DNA of 64,000 nt, from NCBI RefSeq assembly GCF_018139145.2, contig NC_059473.1:64152707-64216706 (forward strand), read 5' to 3'. Positions 50,721-62,200 of this stretch are shown here, piece by piece; the stretch's first letter is position 1; the number at the start of each line of letters is the position of its first letter. Under the pieces are notes generated by a model. That model saw only the letters and a list, made by a program, of their open reading frames with translations, was not told the DNA's origin and did not search any database. Origin of the DNA: Gymnogyps californianus (Eukaryota > Chordata > Aves > Accipitriformes > Cathartidae). Both the position numbers and the translations under genes were made by a program.

Positions 50721-51705
50721 CTGTCACTACAGCCCTCTCCCTAGCAGTGCAGCCATGGGAGGGTCCAGCAGTGTAATTCTTTTTTTTTTTTTTTCTTCCT
50801 GACAAGGACTCTCTCAGCGGACTAAACATGCTGAGCCATAAAAAAGCCCCCTGCAGAGACATCTCAAATAACCAGGATGAAGACTTCACTGAGATGGCAC
50901 TGCAGACTGTGCTAGAATATCTGGGTATGTGCATGATGTGTAGGCTTGTGCTTACTGAGAACAGCGCTTATGCAGCATTATACCAGATGATAACTGAGAA
51001 ACTGTGCAAGGGAGCTCTCAGGTTACTGCGCAAGATGGTACATGGAAAGCTTTTGGGAGTCTGTCTTCACCAGTCACTGTCCTATAATGGATTCTCAAGA
51101 AAATGTCTAGTTTTCAGCACAATTTGTCAGATCGCAGCTGACAAGCTAGGTACGGAGCTATTTGTTTCTTGACTGTACTGGAGTTGTTAGGATTGGTATT
51201 GACATTTATAAGGAGGGTACTGAAGAGAGAGCTTTTCTGCTGCATCCTAAACAACTCGTGGAGATAACGTAAGGCTAGTCAAACAGAGATAACCCATCAC
51301 AATAATCATAAACCAGTATTCTCTTGGGGAACCATTTTGTCATTTTCTCTACATTGAAAGTTGGGGCTAAAATTTGGATTACAGTGTACAAAAAAACCTA
51401 TGGTTTTTTTTTCTGAACCTTGCCAGACTACAGACATAGAGTGTGCTATAATCAGGAATGGTGTCCCTGTTAATGATTAGATCAGAATCCACTGTAGTTG
51501 TCCTGCCTATACTGAAAATTTGGATAAAGCTTCAATCCTTTGCTGCAACTTGCTGGGACCACAACACTAAAATAAAGGTGGCCTTTACTAGGATGTCTAC
51601 CTTACAACTAGCCCCAAGACCATTCTAAGTGTCTTGGCTACTGTAAAAGCTAGCACTAGAACTGTCATATGTTAATTATAAATGTAACAAATAATGTCAT
51701 AATCA
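50721..51705. other. Non-coding stretch, nothing recognised
   Basis: It includes a T16 run near 50,779-50,794 and a 114-codon plus-strand frame at 50,828-51,172 with no recognisable motif. Confidence 0.45.
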
Positions 51706-51711
51706 CACAAC

Positions 51712-51850
51712 TTAGGAAGGGACATCTGGATTTCTGGTTATCTAGTCCAATCTCCTGTTCAATGCAAGGCCAACTTCAAACTGAGATCAGGTTGTTCAAG
51801 GCCATTATTTAATCAAGTTTTGGGTACTACCAAGGACAGAGATATAAAAA
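51712..51850 (-). mobile_element. CR1 3'-end fragment, antisense
   Basis: The plus strand reads GGAAGGGACATCTGG, then TATCTAGTCCAATCTCCTG, TTCAATGCAAGGCCAACTTC, CTGAGATCAGGTTG and CAAGTTTTGGGTACTACCAA in order. This is the classic reverse complement of a CR1 3' region. It is a short, moderately diverged fragment. The flanks do not show a target duplication that I can identify. Confidence 0.75.
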
Positions 51851-51859
51851 AATGGGAGA

Positions 51860-52575
51860 TACACTAAGGATAAAAAGCAGCAAAACAAATGCTGAAGAGC
51901 TATCTTTTTTTGTTTAATTGTGTTACGCCAAGGCAATCCATAACACCTGCCTTACAAAGAAATTAATACCCCTACCTAGCAGTTGAGAGTGTGTAAGCAT
52001 TTGAGAAAGCAGAGGACAGGTAAGTACCAGAAAGAGATAATAGCATCTGTCACTACTAATACTTGAGAAACAAGGAAACAAGGTTTCAGAATGTGTATTC
52101 TTCCAGCAGCCGGTGTAACATCTTAAATTATCTACTAAATCAGACAGGAAAAAGTTTCTCCAGTATGTGCATAGCTTCAGGACATCCATTTGTGCTGCCA
52201 TTTGCAAAACGCTGACGTCTGCTCCAAACATTTGACAGACACCCTCCTGACTCCAACTGAGGCCATTACCCAGAGAATTTATTCTTCTGCAAGCAACTTT
52301 GTTAGTCTGAACTCGAAAGCTGTTCTGTACTTTTGACATTTTTTTTTTAAACAGATAAAATACCGCTAAAGGGCTCCCCTGTTTCTAAAGCTTTTCACAG
52401 TCTCTTTTTTCTGAAGTCCAATTTCATGTTTTCAGTAAGCTTTTTGCAATCAGCTCGTCACCCATGAGAGCAAAGCAACACTACCAACAGACCTGGAACC
52501 CGGGAAGAGGTACGGCTGAGCTAATTACTAAGATTTTTCTGTTTTGTAAAACACGTTGCCCTAGTCTAACAACGA
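51860..52575. other. Flank of the CpG island, no confirmed gene
   Basis: A minus-strand frame of 138 codons (51,923-52,339) starts 250-300 bp from the island edge and would be oriented for divergent transcription. Its translation (for example VLQMAAQMDVLKLCTYW) fits no family I know, and no clear donor follows it. It may be part of an antisense non-coding transcript or simply a chance frame. Confidence 0.3.
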
Positions 52576-52579
52576 CATC

Positions 52580-54060
52580 TTTGCAACGCGCACCGCTTTT
52601 AGATCGGTAGGCCTCTCCCGTTTCCCACGGGCAGGCACGTAAGGGCAGCGGGAGAAGGCGGGCGCAACCTGCCCCCTTCTGCGCCAGCAAACGCCCTCTG
52701 CGCGGATGGTTACCCCCAGGAGATTCTTCTTGGCTCCCGTCCCCCCCAGCCCCGCCAGACACCGCCGGCCCGCATCCTGTGGCGGGCCTGGCGGCGGGCA
52801 GCGCCTCCGTCCGCGGCGGGAAGCGCTGCCGCGCCTCCGGGCCCCCCTCACAGAACCCCGCGAGGGGAGGGCAGCACCGCCGGGAAACGGCGCCACCAAG
52901 CCGGCAGAAGCGCGGCAGGAGAACCCTGGCAGGCGGCTTCCCTCCTTTCACCACCAGGCCCAGCCCCGCTCCCGCCGCCTCAGGGCGCCAAGGCCGAACA
53001 GAGCCGCCGCCCGGCCCCGCCAGCGCAGAAAACCGGCGTGAGGAGAGCCAGGGCCGCGCACGCGCCCAAGGACCACCTACGGCCGCCGCTCCCGTACGCC
53101 GCCTTCGTCCCCACGAGACTGCCCCTACTGCGCAGGCGCTCTCCCTCACGCCGCGCGGCCTCATCGCGCATGCGCGTGACTGCCGTCGCGACTTTCCGGC
53201 GGGAAAATACACGCGGGTGCGCTGCCTAAGCCGTCCCGGCGTGTGGCGCAAGCCTCGCGGGTTCTTCGTTCCTGCCCCTCCTCACCCCGCTCGCCTGCGC
53301 GCATGCGCCACGTGCGCTGTTTCCTTGGCAGCTGTGATTGTTTTCGGCAAAACCACCTGCGCGGAGCTGCGGAGGGGGAGCGCGGGGTGAGGGAGAGACC
53401 ACTGGCGGGGGGCGGGGGGGGGAGGCTGGCCGCGGCGCTGCCACGGAAGTGGACGGGGCCGACGTGAGTGATGCCCTCGCGCTGCGGAGGCGCGGCGGGG
53501 GGGGAGCGGGGCCGCGTCAGGCAGGGCCCGCGCCTCGGGCGGGAAGGCCGTGCACGGCCGGGGTCCCGCCGGGCGCTGCCGCCGCTCGTCCTCGTGCGCG
53601 GCTCCAGAGGCGGGTAGGCAGGGGCACGCCTCCGCGCCTCTGTTCCCTCCCCCGGCTCCCCTTCCCGCGTGCCGGCCCTCCCCTCTCCCGCCGCCGGCCC
53701 CTTCCCCCGCCCGGGGCGGGGGGCTCCGCCGGGGGTTTGGCAGCCGTTACGGAGCGGGCTGTGGCGCGGCCGTTGGCGCGCGCGGCAGCAGCGGCGGTGG
53801 CGCGCGCGGGCGGCGTTAGGCGGCCGGGGGGGGCGGCTGGCGGCCAGCCCTGCCCAGGGCCCGAGGAGTGCGGGGTTACGCGGGCGGCCGGGGCGCGCTC
53901 CGGGAAATAGCGGGAGTTGGGCCCCGCACCTCGCGGGGTTGCTCGGAGTAACGCCGGGGGCTGCCTGCAGGGGCAGGCAGAACAGGCGGCCTGGAGAGGC
54001 CGGCGCGTCTGTCGTCTTCTGGTCTCGGTGCAGCGTGGTGGAATGAAGTAATGCCGCGTG
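52580..54060. promoter_or_regulatory. CpG-island promoter, possibly bidirectional
   Basis: About 1.5 kb of dense CpG stands out sharply from the AT-rich surroundings. It contains NRF1-type sites (TACTGCGCAGGCGCT at 53,126-53,140, GCGCATGCGCG at 53,166-53,176 and TGCGCGCATGCGCCA at 53,296-53,310). It also has an E2F-like palindromic TTTCCGGCGGGAAAA (53,193-53,207), an E-box CACGTG (53,309-53,314) and an ETS/GABP-type CCACGGAAGTGG (53,441-53,452). There is no TATA box. Such sites mark broad, housekeeping-type and often bidirectional promoters. A plus-strand transcript is supported by the donor at 53,464. A minus-strand partner is possible, but no minus-strand exon is recognisable. Long open frames on both strands here come from GC content. 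Confidence 0.85.
53320..53463 (+). other. Probable non-coding first exon
   Basis: A strong splice donor, GAC|GTGAGT, lies at 53,463/53,464, just after the ETS-type site CCACGGAAGTGG. The exon would lie in the CpG island downstream of the NRF1 and E2F sites. The start position given is a guess, because TATA-less CpG promoters have spread initiation. It would be joined to exon 2 at 58,179, giving a first intron of about 4.7 kb, a normal arrangement for a vertebrate gene with an untranslated first exon. Confidence 0.5.
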
Positions 54061-57000
54061 AAGCCGTAATCCCTTGATTAGTATTCCCCCCCCCCCCCCG
54101 CCCCCGGTACACGCTTTGTAGTTTACTCAGGTGAGATTGCATGGTCAGTTTGTACCCCGCGGCACGTGGAGATACAGTGCTTCTCCATGCCTGACATGTT
54201 AAGCAGTGATGCCTCCCCCGCATGAGGATGTGCATCTGCGCATTAAATGCAATTAACCCCATCAGTCCAGTTGTGGCGTGTGCTAGGAACGTTCCTGTGT
54301 ATCTTTGTTGTTTACCGTTATGTCTCTACGCAAAGCAGAATGCCACTTTGGAAATCAAAATACTTAGGGTGGTCTCTTGATGAGAACCCGTTTTCATAAT
54401 TATGATCTAAGACAAGGTAGAGACTTAAAATGTAGTAAACAATAGAAGCCGTATGTCTTTATACAGAACTGAAGTCCGTAGTTTTGCCATCAGGGCAGAC
54501 AGAGACTGTTTTCAACCTTATTCTGACCAACGAAAGGTGCCAAATCTTCCGGGAAAAAAATGGCAGTTACTCTGAAGCTAAAGCTTTCTGAAACGTTGCT
54601 ATTAGAAAACTCAGACGGGTAGCACCAGTTTTTTTAAACATCCTTTTGAATTGGTGTGAACACAAGGTTTTTACAGGCACATCTAAACTGGTAGAAAGCT
54701 ACTGCATTTTTAGTGGTGTTTATTTGATATGCGAGTACATAGGTATTTACATGGTAATGATAAAGCTGTCTGTCAGTTTTCTGGGCTTAAATACTGAATT
54801 TTCATGAATGAAGCCAGATTGTTTTTTGATGTCACAGTTATCATTAGTGAAGAGGAACAGATTCGACTTAGTGTTATTTTGCTGTATACTTCTGAGTTAA
54901 AGCTTTTTCAGATCTTTAAGTAGTGATACCTACAGATAGCTGAATTAGAAACCTACTAGTAAACCCCAAGATTTCCCACTATGATGACTGATCTCATCTA
55001 AAAGATGAGAAGTAAACAAGGCCTGATGTTCTGCTTGTCTTCAGCCACTGAAGATAACATTCACTTTTTGCGATAAAAGAAAAATGAGGGATTGAGTTCA
55101 TGAAAATCCTGAAGTGTGCAATTATATTTTGTCAACTCAGTTTCCTAAATGGTCATAATTATTTAGGAAATTTGCCACTTCCCATTGTGTAGTACAGATT
55201 CTGTATATTCTGCTCCATTATAGTATAGGTTTGATTTTTTTATTATGAGTTTTTTTTTTTTTTTTAGTGATCAATAAAAGTGTTTTTTGTGAATAGTGGG
55301 CTTTGTGGCATGTTTTGCATAGAGAATTCCTATATTACGGATGCGGAATATAGCAACTCGGTGAGTATTGTAAAATACTGTGAAAAGAGCAAGAATTTAA
55401 TGTAGAATCACATTTATAAATACAGATAGAATATTAGAGAAGAGCAAATTAGATGATTTTCAGGAAGGTATATAGTAGTTCTTGGAAGTTTGGGCTTCAT
55501 GATTTTGTTTTTGTGGTTATTCCTGGTAGCTGGAATATGCCACTGTTCCACGTATGTATTTTTGTCATTCCTGGATTACCTTTTATTAACTAACATGGAA
55601 GAGATCAAATCTGATCAGGCAAAAATGCATCTTACAAGATTAATCTTAATGATAACGGAGTTTATTCAGATTGGGGCACTCTGGTTGCTGAACTTTGATA
55701 TATGATTAAATCTCTCCTATTTTAAGGTGAGATTACACTGAGTAAACAGCCTTGTTCTTACCCGTGTTGATTAATGATCTATATTTACACAAGTCTAATA
55801 GTTGCTTTAATGCACCATGTCAAAGGTCATGTAGTTCTAAATTGGAAATGTGTGTAAAATAATAACACTATCATTAGAGGACTTTATCTCTTAATTTTTG
55901 CCACAAGAGGATAGACTTTTACTGAATAAATAAAGGTGAATAGAAAATGATGCACTCACTGGTGAAATTGGCAAATTATGCATTTTACAGAGAGTGCTGG
56001 TAGACATGAGGTGAGCCCAGCCTTTGGAAAGGTGTTTGTTCCACTATAAGCAAAAGTATCTGCAAAACTAATTTAGCTATAGGTTTTTTGTGGTGTGACT
56101 TATTTAACCTTTGACGATAAAATTATTTCCATACTTGAAATAGGTATGCACTTACTTTGCTCGTGTTCTATGTTGTCTCTCATATTTTTTGTTTTAAATT
56201 CAAGACCACTTCAGCATTTCATTTGTTGTTTGTAATTAGTTTTTGAGGGGTGGTTGAAATCACTCAAGTAATCCTAAGAGACTTTTCCATGTTCCTGCAA
56301 TCCTCAGTGAATGATTAAAGTGATAGAATCTGCTGTGTTTTATAACTATATTTAGTTTTCTGCTCTTTCAAATTATAAGTGTTTTCTAGCGAATTGTGAA
56401 TCGACTACTTGAAAAGCAGCACTTAATAACTGTAGTACTTTTAAAATGGCCTTTTGGTATAAATAGGTATAAATTGCAAAAGCAGATTTATTTTTCAATA
56501 ATATTTTCTGCTTTCATTTCTTGTAAGAAGTGTTATTTTTAACTGTTACTGTTTTAGTTGTGACAGTAAAGCTTTGCTTTATGAGTCAAAACATATTTTA
56601 GTTAGTGTAAATATTGCTGCCTTGTCAGTGACATGATGAAGCGTATTACAGAACAACACATTTTTTTTTTCTTCCTATGAAGTCCCTTCTGGTCATCCTT
56701 GCTCATTTCAAACATCCTTATGTTGTTGGATACTTACTGTAAATGCTTTCCTTAATACATGAAATAAACTAATGACACCTGGCAACTGACTAATCAGCAC
56801 TTCTATAATCCCAAACCAACTCTAACACTTTGCCTTTTTTTTCTTAATTTGGTTTGGTTTGGCTAGCCAGCAGACCAAACTACTGTAAGTAACAAACGTG
56901 AAATGACCTGAAAGTATGTAGCCTGTGGGGGACAGGGAAGAAGCAAGTAACACTGTGAAAGAGATATGAGAGGGATCTGAGGGTACGGTAGTGCAGATGC

Positions 57001-58178
57001 TTGGGAACGTAAGTGTAGCCTTGGCTCTTTCCTGTGCTGGTAAGATGTGTGTGCCCAGGAGTGGTTTTTAGTGTTGTGGCCAAGTGGAATGTTTGGCCCA
57101 CTTTAATGCTATTAAACTCTCTTTGCCCCAGATCAGAGTGGCCACATGCAAACTGCCTATTAATAATAACCCATACTAACTCCTAAACTGTACCCAGGAA
57201 TTGCTTGGCTGAGTGTTAGGTGGCTTGGACCAAAATGGTGCTGGGGATAATGCAACCATATAGCCTGGCAGTATTGAATGCTACGTCTTAATTTATTAGG
57301 ATAGATGTAGTCTGGGTGTCCAGTGAATGTGAGTTAGTGATGTCTAACAGGAGCTGTTACCTAGGGAGAACTCGGAGCTATTGCCTGATGGGCTATCAGG
57401 GAGATAGGTACAATAGTTCATTGCATGGAAGGCTAAGGGGAACATAACAGAGTCATGGAAAGCTAGGTTTCATTAGTTCCACTGTTTACAAAACAGCTTT
57501 TTGTATTGAAGTTTTTTTGTAAAACATTCTGAATTTTCTTGATGAAAAGATAAAGCTGTGTAATATTTTTAATTTGCCTTCAAGCTTTGTTTGGATTGCA
57601 TTTGTAGGCTTTTCTCCACAACCAAGAGTGCCTAACGTTTTCTTTAGAGAAATGAGTTTCATGTAATTGCTTGTCTGCTTTATGTAAAATACAAATGCTT
57701 TATGTAAACATAAATATTTAGAGATTTGTAATAAAGTTAGGTTTGCTGGCAGATACTAATCTTTGCATTGAAGGCTATCAGCTGGCTACTGACTGCATTG
57801 ATGATGCTGTCAGGAGAGGAACCTGATTAGAAAGGCTTCAATATAAATGGCTTCATGGGTCATTATTATTTAAACAAGCTGTAGGTTTTTTTAAAAGGCT
57901 GAAGTATTTGGCTATTGCCCAGAAATATATAGCTAATTAGATTGCTGTAGTGTTGGTTTTTATTTACTCTCAAATAACAAGTATCAGATAGACACTGAGA
58001 TTCCTGAGCTGAGATTTGATGGCAGAGAACTTCTAATAATTTAGACAAATAGTCTAGAAAGAAATATTTCCCTAAAAGACCTGTGCTCATCCTTGATATT
58101 AATTAGCATGCATTCAATTGTTAGCTTCAAGTCTATAGACCAGTTATGTTAATGAAAGTTGTTAATTACTTTACATAG
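53465..58178 (+). other. Intron 1 of the candidate gene
   Basis: The first about 600 bp remain CpG-rich, including a C13 run at about 54,087-54,099. The rest is AT-rich. There is a T18-type run near 55,248-55,266. A 71-codon hydrophobic plus-strand frame at 55,490-55,705 has no splice or family support. The acceptor ACTTTACATAG ends at 58,178. Confidence 0.5.
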
Positions 58179-58250
58179 AATGGTGAATTCTGAGGAAGAA
58201 GCAGCTGGTGTGTTGAGCCACTTCTAACTGAGGACTGAAAATGCCAGCAG
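58179..58250 (+). other. Exon 2 of the candidate gene (5' UTR plus start codon)
   Basis: This 72-bp exon lies between the acceptor TTTACATAG (ending 58,178) and the donor CAG|GTAAGA (58,251). It carries the proposed start ATG at 58,241 with an adenine at -3 and an in-frame TGA four codons upstream, so the open frame cannot extend further 5'. It also holds a complete 15-codon upstream ORF (58,180-58,227) that begins at the exon edge and stops before the main ATG. Confidence 0.6.
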
Positions 58251-59264
58251 GTAAGAACACTTTGTTTTTGATTTCCAATACATATTTTATAGTCAGAACT
58301 AGATGCAAATGATAGGAGTTACTTCTGTCCATAGATTTTTAATGCTGCATTGGGTCTGTTTTGAGTCCATGTTTATAGGTGATTTTCAAAGCTGGGGGGG
58401 GTGGGGTGGGTGGGTGTTATTTTTTTATTTTAAATTTGGGGGCTTTTGTAAAAATTGTAATGACAAGGTAAATATGCCATAGCTGAGGATTCAACAGCCT
58501 TTTTCAGTGGTGTGCCAGATTGCATTTTTAATTCTTTAGCCACAAATTAAGCATTACCTCGGGGGGGCTAGAACACCTACTGCTTCAAGGGTTGAAATGC
58601 TGCTGATAGCAGTATCATGATTTACAGAAAGGCAAGGGCTCTCAGCTCCAGGTGATTTCGGATCCATGCATGCTTCTGCCTCTTACAGATCTGTCTCAGG
58701 GTGGTACTCCTCTGGGTTCTAGACTCAGTAAGAACCCAGAGGTGCTGCTTCTCTTGGAGGCAGTGTGTCACCTCCGTTACCAGTGTGCTACTGTTCATAA
58801 ACAGCGAGGGCAATAATCTGTCCTGCGCTTTGGGTAGCCCAAGTTTTGTGCTGATCCTGATGTGTATGCTCTTCAAAATGTGCTTTCTTCAGGAAACAGA
58901 GTAGATGGTGCTGACTTCAGCAACAAGTAATAGCCTGGTGTGTTTATACAATGTTGCTGAGTTATCCTTGTGAGGTTTACATTGTCAATGGAAATTCTTA
59001 ACTGAATACTAAGCGAATTTCTTGGTAAGCTTTCCCTGATAAAGTAATTCTTGTCCTTTGCGATTTTAAAGCATGATGATGCACTTTTTTAGCAATGGTG
59101 ATTATTGAACTAGTGAATCATACTCTAGATTTCTTTTTGCAGTTGAAAGTGAGGCAAAGGCAAAAACCAAAGTCCGCTTTGAGGAAATCTTCAGACGTCA
59201 TGCTGGCCTAACAGACACAAAAAAATCAAAGAAAAAGAAGTTTCACTGTCAAGAGAATATTGTG
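58241..59264 (+). CDS. N-terminus of an unrecognised lysine-rich protein (two exons, partial)
   Basis: Coding parts are 58,241-58,250 (ATG CCA GCA G) and 59,143-59,264, joined in phase 1. The second lies between the acceptor TTTCTTTTTGCAG and the donor GTG|GTGAGT. Together they give exactly 44 codons and stay open: MPAVESEAKAKTKVRFEEIF, then RRHAGLTDTKKSKKKKFHCQ, then ENIV. The exon ends in phase 0, and the gene runs off the right edge of the window. The sequence shows an acidic-basic start, a possible short helix (VRFEEIFRRH) and a lysine cluster (KKSKKKK) that could serve as a nuclear localisation signal. There is no signal peptide. The CpG-island promoter suggests broad expression. I do not recognise the family. 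The support is the splice signals, the phase consistency and the codon composition. I did not find a convincing fourth exon before 64,000. Confidence 0.6.
58251..59142 (+). other. Intron 2 of the candidate gene
   Basis: An 892-bp intron with GTAAGA at its start and a polypyrimidine TTTCTTTTTGCAG at its end. It contains a G/T-rich run (58,393-58,415) and a perfect 12-bp inverted repeat at 58,709-58,742. Confidence 0.55.
58709..58742. repeat. Perfect 12-bp inverted repeat, 10-nt loop
   Basis: CCTCTGGGTTCT (58,709-58,720) and AGAACCCAGAGG (58,731-58,742) are exact reverse complements around AGACTCAGTA. It lies inside intron 2. A microRNA precursor would need a much longer stem. Confidence 0.9.
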
Positions 59265-62200
59265 GTGAGTTTGAACACATGCAAGCTTTGTTTAGTTGCC
59301 TTCCTTAATGGAAAAAAAAAAATCAGGAAAATGTATTGTAGAAAGGAGTTGTAAGCATTTAAAAAAAAAAAAGTATATTTCTGCACATAGCCTTTGTTTT
59401 TGATGTGGCTTTTATTTGTTGTTTGTGTACCAGCAATGCATCCTTGTAATTTGGTGGTGTGCCAAAATTATATAGAATATAATACTGGTAAAAAGGAAGT
59501 GGCACATGCAGGCATGCACTCATTTAAAGTCTGCCAGTACTTTTTTTCCATTCACATTTTTCAGAAAAGTTTTAAGATTTTCAAATTCAGTATTGACTTT
59601 AGTGGGAGTTTGAGTGATGGGTAGTAGAATTATGGCTGTAAAAGTATTTCATTTTGAGAGTGCTACACCTGTGTAATACATCTGTGAACTGAGAACTGAT
59701 GAGAATTTATAATAATATTAGAGATAATCATTAACTTTATTCCATTTCCGAAAAATTACTGGTATAAGAATAAGAATTTACAGACAATATTAAACAATAT
59801 TTGAAACTTTTTTTTTCAATTTGATCTCAGCAATCAGCATATTTCGGCATGTGCTGAGCTTTGTGTCTGAGTGGTCCCGTGTTTACATGTCTACTTAGGC
59901 AGTACACACGTATAAAGATTTGTTTTAAAGATTTTGGTCGTAGCTTGTGACTTGCAGATAAGGAATGATTCTATCACCCCAACCTTATGTTTAGATGACA
60001 TTTTTGTTTGTGGCATCTCTCTCATTAAAAGCGCCTCAGAGATTCATCTGAGTTATGGTTCACACTGTAGCTTTTTTCCTGAACAGAAGAATAAACGTTT
60101 CATATGAGTCCTATATATACCAATTATTGACTTACAATGTTTGGAATTTAAACAGAAAGCAATTTGCTTAAAAGACAGATATTCTCGTTTTTTATTTTCC
60201 TCCTGTTAGGTTTTATATTTTCAGTCTTTTTTCTTACAATTGCATCCATACCAGACGCTGGAAGTGAACATTCATTCTTTAATACTCATTTAAGACAAAG
60301 GAGTGTTTTTTTTATATAACATCAGAATGTTACATTTATTTATTATATATATTTGGAATAGTTATATTAAACTTAGTATTGTTATGCTGAAACATAATCT
60401 TGTCTTTAGATTGACAATTTGAAGTTGATATTTGTGTGGATTTTTTTTATTTTGCATTCCTTGAAGTATATAGTATTTAGTCAATAGTCTATACAAAGAA
60501 TCAACGTAATGTCTAAAATATAGCATAGAAGAGTTAGAAGGTCTCTTTTTTCCTTTTTTTTGCTGGCATATATGTAAATGCAAGACTAAATTCTTCCTTG
60601 GTTAGGCTTACTTTTTTGATGGAACGTGAGTTTTTAAATCTGTACTTTATAAGTATTTCAGAGCACATAATTGTATGTTCATATGCAACTACATAGTACT
60701 CATAAATATTTTAAGCTTACTTTGGTTTTAAAATTGGTTTCCATTCCAGAAGTCTCTGATGTAAAACAGTAGTGTTTTGGAGTTGCCTAGAAGCACTTAA
60801 AATCACAGTGAACTGAATCAAAAGTTAGTGATATAGACACAAATTAAGAAGCACTTTTAGGATCAGTGTGGAAGCCTAACTTTATGGTTTTGTTGAAGCC
60901 ATAGATTTTTACCAATCAAAGCACTAAAAAACTAAGAACCTGAGGAGCACGTGTATTGAAAGCTAATACTGACCATTTTGAATATTTCCTTAAAGTGTGG
61001 CAAAGTTGCAAGAGAGCTCAGATTGGTGGTTTCCATGCTGGTTGCATTCAAGTAGAAATTTCTGTAAAAGCTTCAGCAAATAACCAGTCATTTCTTTGTA
61101 AGAAATAAACGTGTGTGGGAGGGGAAGAGGAGGTAGATGGAGGAGGTTAGCTGGTTTTGTTCCAGTTTTCTTCACTTTATATAATTTAACTGTATAGAGT
61201 TTCACATATCTTGAAATAATGTGAAATTTATCAGTGATGGTTGTCTTTGTGTCATGCATTTCCCATAAATGGTCTCCCAGGTTTGATCAGAAACAGGTCA
61301 TGGTTGAGAGCGTATTTCCACTGGAAATGTTCCAGTCAGCTTCTTTTTTTTTGTCTTTACTGAACCTAGCCTTTCTTAGATTAATAAAACCTTTTCCATC
61401 ATAGTCCACTGTTTCCTTGAAACCTGAGTTCTGGAGCTGCAGGAGGTTGCTGTGATTTTAAACAACAGAAGTGAGGGTAAGGAGATTGCCTGCCCGCTTG
61501 CCTGCTCCGCGCTGTGTGCCCATTGCCTGGAGAGCCTGCCTGGAAAGAAGGGAAGCAGCCTCACTGGAAAAGGAAAGGCTGATGTCAATAGGGAAGGATG
61601 AGTTTGAAGTCACAACTGATAGGAATGAAGGGCTTGAGATGGAGATGAACATCAGCTGTGGCCAGTGAAAGGTCTGCTTTTTTGTTCAATAGCCACAGAT
61701 GCAGTGGGTATGAGGCCTGAAGGGATGGCTGAAAAAACAAGCAATTGGGACACAGTCAGAAAGTGAATTTGCCAGTATCCCTTCTAGGGCTAACAGTCAC
61801 CATATTTATTTTTTACCAGTTGTGCCTCCTATTACAAGTTGTTAGAATGAGGCAAGCCTCAGACCAGGCAGTGCCCAGACAGATTAATCTGTCTAAAGTC
61901 AGCGTGAAAATGATTTATTTGATTCAATCTAAATTTCATGGTAAAGAGGATGTTTAACTCAGAAAATGTCAGTGAAGTTTTTTATCAGGTGAAAAGCAAG
62001 ATCCCTTTATGGAGGCAAGAATTTCTTCCCTAGACTGCAGTCTGGCTAGCTTACAATGTTGGGATGGGCACGCATTGATCACTGAGGTTTTGTATTCAAG
62101 GCAGGACTGCAACAGATTTATCCATTTGAAACTTTTTACTTCCTGCCTCACTGAGTCTGCTCCTTCCCTTTCTTCTTAAGGCCCTGGATGACAGGTTAGA

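Noticed and set aside
52481..53251. 256-codon minus-strand frame and several plus-strand frames of 110-203 codons in the CpG island
   Set aside because: High GC makes stop codons rare. The translations are arginine-, proline- and alanine-rich with no family motif, and overlapping frames are open on both strands.
53338..53910. 190-codon plus-strand frame in the island
   Set aside because: Low-complexity composition, and it crosses the strong splice donor at 53,464.
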